The notes beneath the pieces are model-generated. The model saw only the letters and a program-made list of their open reading frames with translations. It was not told the DNA's origin and did not search any database. A program made the position numbers and the translations under genes. Positions 1 to 10,543 of a DNA stretch of 64,000 nt are shown here, piece by piece. The DNA comes from Temnothorax longispinosus (Eukaryota > Arthropoda > Insecta > Hymenoptera > Formicidae), in assembly GCF_030848805.1 (NCBI RefSeq), contig NC_092362.1, positions 1,984,001 to 2,048,000 on the forward strand. The letters run 5' to 3'. Position 1 is the stretch's first letter. Every line of letters starts with the position of its first letter.

Positions 1-3000
1 AGTGTTCGAAGCAAGGGTTACAGACATTTCCTGAAAATATTAGTGATGTGGTGAGTACATCTGCGATGACTAATGACCCCCTTTCTTACCGGTTTCTTTT
101 TATACATCTCATTATAATTAAATATAAGATAACAATTGACTTATTGGATGTTATCGCGTCCTCGTAAAATAAAATAAAATAGTAGTTTAATCGATAACGG
201 AAAAAATATACTTGAAAATTATGAAGAAGATATGCTCTCCAGATGATTAATCATTTCCATAGTGCACTCTGAATTTTGACAAATATATTCTTCTAGATTA
301 TCATCAAATTCGTAATAAATCGTTTAATTACTGACTTAACTTATTTCTTCTGCGGTAGGTCGAGCACCTGGATCTGTCAAGCAATCTTTTAAGTGAGATC
401 ACCGATGAAATTAACCGGCTGACCGAGCTGCAGTACCTGAATCTGGCCAAGAATCAGCTCACTTCCCTGCCGAATAATCTCGAAGAATTAAAAAACCTTC
501 GTAGACTAGATCTATCGGACAACGTTATCATAAATACGGCAGATATTGCTTCCATTAGCCAATTACCGTCCCTGGCAGTTCTATACATCTCAAGGAATCT
601 ATTACCTGACTTGAAAGGGCTAACCAGCGAAGTGCTTCAGGCACTGGATGCCGGCTATTGCCGTATGTATCACGATAGTCACAAGTATAAAATATTTATT
701 ACAGGGATTTATAAAGCATTCTTCAAAGACAACTTTTACGGATATCTAAAACGCCAAATTTATTTACAAAATACATTAATGTTGTAATAACAATTAATAT
801 GAAAAAGGACCGTCATTCATCCGCATATTCTAATTTAGCAATATTGTTTAACACGTAAATTTAATGATACGAAAATTTATCTATTTTTTTCCGCAGAAAT
901 ATATGTACAGAATTCTAAGAATTGATTAACATATACGTATGCATTAGACTAACAAAAGCTTTATGTGTTTCAGATATAAAAGAACTTGGCAACGAGTCCT
1001 TGAATGGACTGTCGGCGCTGACTACTCTGAGTCTCGCGGGAAATCCGCTGAAGAACATTCAAACGCCCGTCAGCAAGACGCTGCGATGGTTAGACATGTC
1101 TGATTGCGTACTAAATTATCTCTATCCAGACACTTTGAGCGGATTTCCAGAACTGGAAGAGCTACGACTGGTCAATAATCCTACGTTGGTGTACAGTACA
1201 CGGTAATGAAACTTTATTCGATTGTAATTTTAGTTTGTACCGAAAGTCATCGAAGAAGTCGCGTAATCTAGCTTTTATTAAGCAAGAACCCTTAATAAGA
1301 ATTTTACGAATAACGAAATGTATTGCTCGTTTGCAGGCATTCGACCCTACAGCACTTAAACCTAAAGAAACTCGATGTATCGAAATGTAACCTCGACCGA
1401 CCCGGTCTTCACGGTCTCCCGTCGTTGACGCAGGCTCGCCTCTCTCGCAACACAATTCGTATACTGCCAGATCGTATTTTTGCCAGAAACAAGCAACTGA
1501 CGCACCTATACCTGAACGCGAACAGCTTGGAACGACTGAACGACAGTACGCTCGAAGGTCTGGTGAAACTTCAGGTGCTGGATCTGTCCGCGAACGGTCT
1601 CGAGGAGGTTCACACGTTGGCGTTCCGGGATAACATCGATCTCAGGCTCCTGAATCTTTCCTACAACTCTCTACACCGATTCCCGGATCTGTCGTCCCTC
1701 GCCACGACGCTGGACCTGTCCTACAATCTGATCAGCCGCCTCAGGGCGGACTCTCTGGAGGAGATGCCCAGAATCAGAAGCCTGAACTTGAAGGATAATC
1801 ATCTACTGTCCTTGCCGCGCGGCTTAAATTCGAGGACGTTGAAAATACTAGATGTGCAGAGGAACAGGCTCGTCGAGCTACACAACGACAGCTTTGCTAA
1901 ATTACCGTCGTTGCAAAAGATCGACTTGTCAGGTATTAATCATCCCTCGAGTTATTTCTGAGAAAACAATATAAAAAGGATATATCTGATTTCTATGGAA
2001 GTTGATTATCAACAATACGATAAGCCGTTAAAGAAACAGAATTTTCTAATTAAAAATCCAAATAACTGTTCAAATACCGATAAAATAATAATTTTGAAAT
2101 TTACTTTTTCCCGTAATTATCACTTTCGTTTTATTTTCTATAGACCTTGATAGAACCTTTGCCTGCGTTTTAATTAATTAATTACCTTGTAGGAAATCGT
2201 TTGACTGAGGCGATAGATCCCGACATATTTCGAAACAGTCTAGACTTGGCCGTAGTCAATTTAGACGATAATCCATGGAGATGCGACTGTACGCAGCTCT
2301 ACTCCACCTACGAGTACTTAACCGTTCCTCCCCCGAAAACTGTGGGCTCGACCTTGATCTGCCAGAGCCCGGCGAACGTTTCCGGCTATTCCTGGGAGGC
2401 CGCGTGTTTCGACGAATGGAACATTCACGTGTATTACAACAAAGACAGAACTTGGGGGGTGGTGATGATCAGCTTGCTCATCCTGGTCGTCCTATGTGGT
2501 AGCGTGGTGTCGATTAAGCACACTCTGAAGATAAAGAGAAGAATCTTCGAGCAGAGGCAGCAGATGGAATTAGCAGAAGAGAGAGAGAGATTTCGACTTT
2601 TGCAAAGAAGGTGAGGGCGCTTTTTTAAATTATTAATTATTAAATTTTCTGTATACATGTGCAAAATGTGTCTGAAAATATTTCATTGTGCGGCGCTTGA
2701 GTAAAATCGATAGGCATGTTGTCAGTGAACGTTCAATGATATGATTATTTAAACAGGATTGACGTTTGTAATTTAATACCCGCGTTGCTTTTACAATATT
2801 TTTCAACGTACATAAAATTAATAATTAATAAAATGTATGCTAGAGAAGATGCAAGCACCTACCTGCAACAGATAAGACAGATATCTGTCCAGAACTACAG
2901 ATTTACATTACAATTTCGCAAGCTGGTACATTATTCATTTCTTTAAAGTATCAGAGAGTGCGTTACCGACGTAGTCGTGTTTTTAGCAGTAACTTTTAGC

Positions 3001-3772
3001 AGAAACTTTTAAATAAATATCATAAGAATTTTTTAATTATCTTCCAACCTCTAAATTGCGCTACAAATAATACATCGTTTCTAGCTGCACAAAGCGCGAT
3101 GAAATAAAATAAAGACTTTAATTTGACCGTATTTACAGGAATCGACGTTTAGAGCAAGAAATAAACGAACTCGAGATTCCAGAGGAGACCAGAATTAATC
3201 CTTTAGAATTAGTCGGCCCGCCCAGCTACGAGGAAGCGGTCCAGATGCCGAGAATGGCTCGTTCTATGGACGCTTTGAACGAGATCTCCATCGAAAATGG
3301 CACTTTGCGCGCCATGAGTTCCGTGGATAATCTACGGACGAAGAAGAGACGAACGAGGAGACCTCGGAAACGGACACAGAGCGAGGACGATCTGCTGAGA
3401 CGAGAGGAACGCCGGCAGGAACGGATCAGAAGGGAGAGGAATAATTCCAGCGGCAACATATGCGACACGGATCAACCGCATAACGCGAATCCCAGGAATC
3501 CCAAGACATCCTCGGCGCGCAGAGCCGGGAGGCACGGCGCCGTGGACGAGGCGATCGAGTCCAGCAGTAGCAAGGACAGGCCGAGGCCGCAGACTCCCAC
3601 CTCGATGAGGAAGCGAAAGAGAAGACAGGTGTTCAGAGACGAGTATGTCACCGACGACGAAAATTCCGACGTCCAGGTGATGAGTTATTCCAACCGATCC
3701 ATCGTCATCAAGGAGCTCAAACGCGAGCCCAGGGGTGGCTATAGAGAATCATTCGTGGAACGCGAATCTTAA
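1..3772 (+). CDS. Gene A: LRR single-pass membrane protein, 5' end missing
   Basis: Spliced from six visible exons: <1-50, 359-662, 974-1202, 1337-1932, 2193-2610 and 3139-3772. All junctions are GT-AG, the frame stays open throughout, and intron phases are 0, 1, 2, 1, 2. The visible part codes for 742 residues, counted from the first full codon at 3; the start codon and signal peptide lie left of the window. Residues 1-16 look like the end of an LRR N-terminal cap. About 16 LRRs follow to about residue 420. A C-terminal cap has Cys at 423, 425, 449 and 464 (CxC type). A membrane span covers about 481-500. The 242-residue cytoplasmic tail starts with a charged, probably coiled-coil stretch (about 500-545), has PPSY at 559-562, then Arg/Lys-rich blocks and a Ser-rich end. 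It should be a cell-surface receptor or adhesion protein. I do not recognise the exact orthologue. The exon model is strong; the function is inferred from architecture only. Confidence 0.88.
2193..2610 (+). other. Gene A exon with LRR C-terminal cap and membrane span
   Basis: This exon completes the last LRRs, then encodes the cap with the Asn-Pro-Trp-Arg-Cys-Asp-Cys signature and two further Cys. A run of about 20 hydrophobic residues, starting after a Thr-Trp-Gly, is followed at once by Lys/Arg-rich sequence. The positive charge after the span sets the orientation: LRRs outside, tail inside. The donor is at 2611 (AAG|GTGAGG) and the split codon is Arg (phase 2). Confidence 0.85.
3218..3229 (+). 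other. PPSY (PPxY) WW-domain binding motif in gene A tail
   Basis: The codons CCG CCC AGC TAC give Pro-Pro-Ser-Tyr in the context GPPSYEEAV, 59 residues after the membrane span. PPxY motifs bind WW domains, notably of Nedd4-family ubiquitin ligases, which mark membrane proteins for endocytosis and sorting. The motif is seen directly; ligase recruitment is inferred. Confidence 0.7.
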
Positions 3773-3807
3773 AACTGTTTCAATTGTAAATTTATACCAA
3801 AGCGTAT

Positions 3808-3847
3808 AATAAATCTTTTTTTAGTACTTTAATAAAAATTTAATAAA
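3808..3847 (+). terminator. Poly(A) signals of gene A
   Basis: Three AATAAA hexamers lie at 3808-3813, 3831-3836 and 3842-3847, 36 to 75 bases after the gene A stop codon. They suggest a very short 3' UTR. T-rich sequence surrounds them. Which one is used cannot be told from sequence. Confidence 0.6.
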
Positions 3848-6800
3848 AATATGGAAAACGAGAGGAGCGTAGATTTTTAGCATTCTCATCGCACTTATTG
3901 CGCAAAACGTGGTTCTTTAATTTCTAAATTGACTTTGCTAACACGAAAGTCCGTTTCCGAGTGGTACGATCTAAATCAACGCTAAATCAACAGGGTAAGT
4001 ACGGACTCGCGATAACATACGTCAGTTTGCGCGATAACACGACGGTTTTATCTTGTCAAACCGGTTTTTTTCTCCCATGTTAAATACACATATATTGCCC
4101 AGGCAAGATTAGTAATCGAGGAAATGACAAATGAGACGGCGAGCCAATAGTAAAAGGTTTACTCTGAAGAAGAGCAAAAGTACAAGCGTATATAATCTTC
4201 TTGGAATACTGTCTCCTCCGTCGAGATTCTAACTGTAATAACGTCAGATTACCGGTTTGCATGTATCGGAGACGCTTCGATCCTAAATTACAGTAATTTC
4301 TTATATCAGTCTGAAAAATCACGATTATAGTTATGAACTAATCATCCATCATGTTAATGTATCATTTGCGACAATATGTAAGAGAGGCGGTGAACGGCAA
4401 CGTACATAGATTATGAATTATTAAATTATTAAATATCTAGTATATATTTAGCAATACCCAGTAATTCATATCACCCTGCATAGTGGGCGGTGTGATGAAT
4501 TACTGGGCATTGCTAACTATATACTAGATATTTAATAATTTAATAATTCATAATCTGTGTATATTGCCGTTCACCGCCTCTTTTATTGTCACTTACGCAT
4601 TTATCGGCTACCTGTGTGGCATCGGCCGCTTATTATGGAAAAACATAAAACAATTTAAGATGTATGAATTTTCATTTAAATTCACAGGATCTAAATTTAC
4701 AAAGCGATTATTAAATATACATTTGTATATGTATAAATAGGATATTGATATGAGAGACATATATTTCGCATTTCTTCATTATTTGTTTCTTTTCTCGCGT
4801 TATTTGTTTCTTCGGTAAGTCGACATAAGTTGTGCTTTCTTCAGGTGCCGAGCGTCGTTGGATATAGTTATGTAACAAATATATAAAAGAAATCACGTGT
4901 AGTACGTCGGTGACGTGGTGTTTCGTGAGCACGAGAACAAAGCGAGGTCAAAGATTACCCGTGACGCACACGATTAAAAGTAAATGATGATATCAACAAA
5001 ATAACACTCTCTTTTATTGACCAAAGGCTGAACATATAAATAAAGTCTTACAATCTTCGCTGAGCTCCTCATTTTCTTATCGCTAAGTTAAATCCAACGA
5101 ATGCGTTATCGTTGGGACAAGTTTCGATCTGACGGGGGTCCGCGCTTATCTTAAAAATTAAATCATATACGCCGTAACAGCATTCTCGACACATTTTTAC
5201 TTAAAAGAATCATACGTAAAGAATAATAGTCGATAGTGTGTGGATAATATGATAAAACACATCGCGGCGCTTTGTCACGCCGCCGCTCACAGCTACGTGA
5301 CGTGTCCATTTAACTGATAATCACGCGACGGAGTGTCGTCACATACACGAAAAATCTCCGTCCGTCTCTTCATTTGCGCCGTGCGCAACGAATAAATACA
5401 TTAATGCACATGAAAAATAGCGAGTCGCTGCCTTTCTGAAACGTGTGTGTGCCTCTAAAGTCGCGAGGGAATCGTGTCCGTTACAAGAGAAGAATAATGC
5501 GATAATAGAATATTACGTATATATATTGTCTTTGACGTGAATAATGGGTCCTATAACGTTAGCAGTATATTGTCAAATCGTTCATTAAACGCTCGCACTC
5601 CGTATAGCTATCCGTACTACAAGCTGTCCCAAAGGTCATCATTATTCGTAATTGGCAAACTCTACCTCTCATTGGAATTACAAATCTCTTCGCCAAACCG
5701 CGTACAAACGTGTCACACGTAAAACGCCGCGCTAAATACTGCGAGATACGCGTTGGCAAATAATCTGTAATTCGATCGAAGGACGGCGTAAGGCCGAAAA
5801 CGGTGCGTGTATTAATCCTCGATGGTTCGTGCGTAGAAAAATTATGGCAGAACTGGAATGCTCATCGACGCCTGACGTACGGCGAACACTTTGTCGATCC
5901 TCGATTAATCCGAGGATCCTCGCGATGCGATCTCGCGCGACAACGAATATACCTACCGCGGAATTCTCGACGTCCTCGCTCTGGCGCTCGCAGGACACGC
6001 GAGAGGCCCGTTAGGAAGACTGACTAGTGTACTGCGGTGTTAACTTGGAACGTTACTCCATCCGCGGAACTCTACGCGTATGGCATAGATACGGGATGTC
6101 TAAAATATCGCGTATTTTTTTGTTCAATTAAAAATTGAGGGAAAAACAGTTGATTTGAGATAAGAGTAGCTCGTGAATTGTAAGCGATAAAAGTCGTAAG
6201 ATTTTGACAATGGAGCTCTTCGAGTGTAGCTATTAAATAAGAGAAGATCTTTATTTTAATTCTTTTAAAGATGGATTTTGCAAATTTAACTTTAAAAATT
6301 AACAAAAAATTTCATGAAGTGTGATTTTAAATTCTAATTTTAAAGAAGCTTTGCATTCATACAAGTGAAATAAATAGATAAATTTAGAAATTATCAATTA
6401 ATGTTAAAAAAAATTTATTTTTTTTGCATCTCTTATGTAAAATAAAGGTATTTTTAATTTAAATGTATTCATAGCGCTTTATAAGAGATTACAATAATAA
6501 TAATATTTATAGATGAAGAAATTACTATATATGTGGATTAATTCTAACATTTCTTGACTTATAATTTTTAAATTCATCTATTTATTTTACTTATACGTAT
6601 ACAAAGTTTCACGAAGATCAGAATCTACGATCTCGCGAAGTTTCCTTAAAAGAAGACATAGTCGAATAGAATAATGTCATCATAAATAAAAAAGAATACG
6701 CGATAGCCGAAGGACATCCTGCACGGCATACAGTTTCAGCAAATATATACATATAGCATTTCGTGCGTCCGATTGTTCAACGAAGCGGCCCGAGGTTACA

Positions 6801-6904
6801 TCTGTTCCTCAGTCACCTTTCGCACACTTTCAGCTTCCTGCCGAAAACAATAGTCCCCTAGCCACTGTCCGCGCGTGTATGGTCTTTGACTCGGTTGATC
6901 TTTC
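3848..6904. other. Spacer between the convergent 3' ends of genes A and B
   Basis: No ORF here exceeds about 90 codons or looks like a protein family. The clearest structure is the palindromic element at 4381-4583. The stretch 5050-6070 is richer in CG than its surroundings but holds no gene I can support; it could be an extended 3' UTR of gene B, a regulatory region, or old repeat. The rest, especially 6070-6650, is AT-rich. Confidence 0.5.
4381..4583. mobile_element. Palindromic (fold-back) MITE with TA flanks
   Basis: Two arms of about 95 bases are inverted copies with only a few mismatches. The outer part reads AGAGGCGGTGAACGGCAA on the left (4383 on) and its complement on the right (ending 4581). 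About 10 bases separate the arms. TA dinucleotides sit just outside at 4379-4380 and 4584-4585, fitting the TA target-site duplication of Tc1/mariner-type elements. It encodes no protein. The palindrome is seen directly; the superfamily is inferred from the TA flanks. Confidence 0.7.
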
Positions 6905-6910
6905 TTTATT
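6905..6910 (-). terminator. Candidate poly(A) signal of gene B
   Basis: TTTATT on the plus strand is AATAAA on the coding strand, about 225 bases after the gene B stop. It is the first such hexamer downstream. Others lie further on, so a longer 3' UTR is possible. Confidence 0.4.
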
Positions 6911-7133
6911 ACGAAAATCCATCGCGAGAAGTCAATTTGCGTGCAATCCTAGGAACAACGGCGTTATTATAAATCACATCTGGGACCTGTCGCATTTGTA
7001 AAAAGAAAAAGAACTCTTCTCCCTTATTTCTGCACCAAATATTTGTCTCTCAATTACGTTCGACAGACGAGCACGTCGGTCGGTCGACATAACGTTCGTT
7101 ATTTCGCGTAGATTCTCTCCTCGGGACACTGCT

Positions 7134-9218
7134 TCATGGCGTCTTGACTAGATTCTCACCAGCCATTGTTCGCGTGATGAGTATGGGCGTCTTTGGCACA
7201 CTATCGGGAATCTCCTGCAAGGTGATCTTCACTCTTTGGGCCCCGGGGCTGAGCGGTGGCCCATTGGGCTCCGAAGCGTTGTGATTCGGGGTCGGTCCGT
7301 TGGTCGTCGCCATCGAGGTGGAGGGCAGCGGGTTTTTATCCTCCAAGAAGTTCTTCCTCAAGGAATTCACGTCAATACGAGGTCTCTCCTCTCTCACCTC
7401 GTCGTCCTGCGAAATTGCATTTTCGTCCTGCGAAAGTCGCTTCCTGGGCGGTTTCACGGGCTCCGAATGATCGACAGTGCCATTGAGACGCGGTGCTTCT
7501 TGCGTTTGACGACGGTCATCGTCGTGGATCTCGTCAGTCTTCGCGTCGTCGTCGGCGGATTTGACCTTCACGAGAGGATCGCTCTCGAGTTCCGTTACGT
7601 AGGGCGTGTTCTCCTCCTTCTTTGGCTGAGTCGAATTGTCGCCGTGCTCCAGCAGAGACTTCTGTATCTCCTTCATCTCGGTGCCGGTCTCTACGTCGGG
7701 CGCTTTCCTCTTTCTGCATATCTCACCCCTGTACGCGGCGAAACCGATCAGCGCCGCGACAATGGCGAGCAGAACGGCGAGAACGACGTACGAGCCCATG
7801 CCTTTCTTGGACTGCTTGGGCGAAGATACCGCTTGTTCGTTGTTATCTCTATCCATGATATTACCGGATTTAGAATCGTCGATCATATTAGGAGGTTTCA
7901 ACACTTGTACGTCGTTGACTTTCGGATCGGGCGGTACGATCTTCGTGGTAACTTCGGTAGTGATTTTAATGTCGGACTCGACCGAATGACTCTTGCTGGA
8001 CACGATTGGCTCCTCGGTGGCCAGTTTAGTGGACGACACATCTATAAACTCCTCTTCCTCAAGATCTGGGTCACTGGTCTTCGACGTAGTCGCGGAAGTT
8101 CCTGTTAAGCCACCAAAAACCATGTTCCATAGAGCTCCCGTGAAGGACGACGATTCTTCATCGGTATCAGCTTTCTCGGTCTCCTCCTCGTCGTAATGCG
8201 CTCCACCGGCGCCGGATCCTTCGCCGGAACCTTCGTCCCCATCGCCGGAGGCCAAGGGTGGATAAAACAGGACATCCTTGATGTCCTCTTTGTTCCGCGA
8301 CATCTCGGTCGTGGATGCTTGCTCCTTCTTGTCTTCATTGTCAAAGAAGATTTCTTCTTCTTGCAGGGAACTCGTTGTCGCGTCGGTAGTGATTTCTTTC
8401 GAGACGGAAGATTCTGCGGAATCTACCAACACGGTCGGGAAAGGAGTCTCGACTTCCGGTTCTCCCGGCTTTTCCGACGTGCTGTTACTGACCTCCGACC
8501 CACCGTTCTCTTCCTCATCCTCTTCATTGAGCTCGTCAAACACATCTCCGGATCCTAGATCCGGCTCCCCGGATCCCTCCGCTTGATCGTTCTGCATCTC
8601 CCGATCCTGCTGCTCGAAACTGCAGATGATCACCGCGTTCGGTTTCATCAGCGACGTGCCCTTCATGTTGTCGGGGCCCGCGCATACGACCTTCTTCGAT
8701 ATCGTCACGCCCCTCTGCGCGATAAGATCGCGGACTTTGAGAGTGGCGCAGTTGCACTCGAGCGGATTACCGTGGATATCTAGGTGCTTAAGATTCTTCA
8801 GGCGCGCCAGGGCGGGCGGTAGTTGCTGAATGGCGTTTTTCCGCAGGTTCAGACTTCGCAGATGGGTCAGGCCCTCCAGGGAGGCTAGCTCCAGGTACTC
8901 GATGCGGTTGTCGCCGAGATTGAGACTTTTCAAGTTACTTAAAGTTCGAAAGCTTCCTGGTTCGATCTTCTTCAGATCGCCGTCGGATAGGTCGAGATGC
9001 CTGAGGCTGGTCAGATTGTTAAGGAGGCTCGGGACTAAAACGTCTCGCGCGATCGGAGCGGTCAAGGACTCCAGACCCTGCGTCTCGATGTGCTTGAGGT
9101 CCTCCAGCTGGTCGCACCATGCTGAAGTGCTGTTCTCCAGTTTGCAGAGCCCGTGGGTCCATCCCGAGTGATATACAAGGATCAGGACGAACGACAGCAG
9201 AGACGGTGCTGCTCGCAT
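7134..9218 (-). CDS. wdp: Gene B: windpipe-like LRR proteoglycan, single coding exon
   Basis: An uninterrupted 694-residue frame. Residues 1-23 are a signal peptide. Cys25 and Cys35 form a short N-terminal cap. LRRs run about 70-150, and the C-terminal cap has Cys155, 157, 179 and 199. A long low-complexity acidic stalk carries Ser-Gly pairs at 216, 223, 324, 331 and 335 inside Glu/Asp-rich sequence, the pattern of glycosaminoglycan attachment. A membrane span covers 477-496 and a 198-residue tail follows. From memory, Drosophila Windpipe has the same order and similar size, is a chondroitin sulfate proteoglycan, and has been linked to endocytosis and turnover of the JAK/STAT receptor Domeless. 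On the coding strand an AG acceptor at 9237-9236 lies 17 bases before the ATG, so the 5' UTR is spliced. The start has A at -3 and leads directly into the signal peptide. Remaining doubt: another LRR proteoglycan of the same shape. Confidence 0.8.
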   Translation of the reverse strand: MRAAPSLLSFVLILVYHSGWTHGLCKLENSTSAWCDQLEDLKHIETQGLESLTAPIARDVLVPSLLNNLTSLRHLDLSDGDLKKIEPGSFRTLSNLKSLNLGDNRIEYLELASLEGLTHLRSLNLRKNAIQQLPPALARLKNLKHLDIHGNPLECNCATLKVRDLIAQRGVTISKKVVCAGPDNMKGTSLMKPNAVIICSFEQQDREMQNDQAEGSGEPDLGSGDVFDELNEEDEEENGGSEVSNSTSEKPGEPEVETPFPTVLVDSAESSVSKEITTDATTSSLQEEEIFFDNEDKKEQASTTEMSRNKEDIKDVLFYPPLASGDGDEGSGEGSGAGGAHYDEEETEKADTDEESSSFTGALWNMVFGGLTGTSATTSKTSDPDLEEEEFIDVSSTKLATEEPIVSSKSHSVESDIKITTEVTTKIVPPDPKVNDVQVLKPPNMIDDSKSGNIMDRDNNEQAVSSPKQSKKGMGSYVVLAVLLAIVAALIGFAAYRGEICRKRKAPDVETGTEMKEIQKSLLEHGDNSTQPKKEENTPYVTELESDPLVKVKSADDDAKTDEIHDDDRRQTQEAPRLNGTVDHSEPVKPPRKRLSQDENAISQDDEVREERPRIDVNSLRKNFLEDKNPLPSTSMATTNGPTPNHNASEPNGPPLSPGAQRVKITLQEIPDSVPKTPILITRTMAGENLVKTP
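8211..8249 (-). other. Gene B Ser-Gly cluster 2 (glycosaminoglycan attachment)
   Basis: Residues 324-336 read SGDGDEGSGEGSG, three Ser-Gly pairs in 13 residues, the densest candidate chain-attachment site in the protein. It lies mid-stalk, about 140 residues before the membrane span. Confidence 0.65.
8547..8573 (-). other. Gene B Ser-Gly cluster 1 (glycosaminoglycan attachment)
   Basis: Residues 216-224 read SGEPDLGSG, just after the LRR C-terminal cap and before a run of Glu/Asp. Ser-Gly next to acidic residues is the usual site for xylose addition and chondroitin or heparan sulfate chains. Confidence 0.6.
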
Positions 9219-10267
9219 CTTTCGATCTGATTTACCTGCAACAAAGAAATCGCGTGATGATATGCATATGTGTTCGTTATTTGTGACTGAACGAAGAGAT
9301 TTTATGTCACTATATAGATGAATATTTATAATGAAGATAACATTGAGATGCGTCGCGCGTTTAGAAGATAAACGGATTATGTAGCTCGCTGTGTCAGGGA
9401 CGAGTACGAGCGTTCGTAACGATAATTATAAATATTTTCGTATGTTAACTCCGCGCGTCATGGAATCGAAGTGAACGCTGCGTACCGAGATGGCCGACGT
9501 GACCACCGAAAGGAGGTCAACGCGGCGGGTGAGAGAAGTGGACCTTTAAGAGCTAAATTGGATACATGCACCGTGTGTATCTGAAGATGCCGAAGATAAG
9601 CAATTATCGGAAAGTACGATGCACAGTGTGCATCCACTAAGAAAACGTTACTCCATCGCGCGCCGATTTCCGGTATAACTTTTCGTAACAGCGAGCGAAA
9701 CCTATTGCTAATTATTGCTATTACGTTGTACTTTGTAATATCCTGTAATCGCACACGCGAATAGAACGTAATTTTCACGGTCCATTCAAGCAGACCGTGA
9801 AGGAAAGTAATGAAAGTAAAACGTCCCGGGCTGGCTTTAAAGGCAATGATTATCTAATGCCTGCAATTAGTACACACGCCCAGCCCGACGGTAATTACCG
9901 CCGTTGTAGCACCTGCAAAACATCCCGGTCGATCTTAGTCGCGCGTGATACGTTCGGCACTCAATTATCCCGGCCAAGCTGAAAAGCGATGGCGTAACGC
10001 TTGATAAATCCTGCCATCATCCAGCCAATCCTTATCAGCGTATTATCATTGCCTCGGCAATCGTCAATGTGAGGCAGCAGATAAGAGGCGGTACAGTTTG
10101 TACGATAAAGTAAGAATTAACTCGTGAAAAGGTACGATCATTAAGGGCTTAATATTTCTGTTAGCCGCTGTAATAACTCGAGTACATCCTTATTGAGATA
10201 TATATTTTATAATACATATATCTCTCACCCATACATTCCGAAATTTAAGAGAGTAAAAAAATTAAAA

Positions 10268-10543
10268 CCGAATAAGTAACATTTACTTCGCCAGTCAATA
10301 ATTAACCCAATTAAAATTGTTGCGACAAATATTATTTCACCCTGGCTGAGGTAATATTTTTTGTAATAAATTTAATTATTTAATTAAGATGCTTATATAT
10401 ATTATAAGCATATAAAATTACATCAACTTTAGAATAACTAGAATCTTTGGTTGAAACGCGGTGTGACGATTTGTCACGACGATTATAATCGTTGCCACGA
10501 TTATAATCATTGCCAGTACAGTCGATTAAATTATTAATTGTGT
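10268..10543. mobile_element. Non-autonomous repeat, copy 1 (shared with 46.9 and 49.9 kb)
   Basis: The left end 10268-10305 matches the complement of 49910-49947 at 37 of 38 bases. The stretch 10327-10400 matches 46849-46928 in the opposite direction, including a core reading CCCTGGCTGAGGTAATATT here. The right end 10511-10543 resembles 49878-49910. Three partial copies sharing different parts imply one dispersed element of at least 275 bases. No protein frame is visible and the superfamily is unknown. Confidence 0.6.

Noticed and set aside
5537..6027. Overlapping short ORFs on both strands in the gene A-B spacer
   Set aside because: All below 90 codons, with no motif and no splice or start context; could be 3' UTR sequence.
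7236..8108. 290-codon plus-strand ORF opposite gene B
   Set aside because: It lies wholly antisense to the windpipe-like coding sequence; the open frame is a by-product of the Glu/Asp- and Ser-rich codons on the other strand and has no domain pattern.
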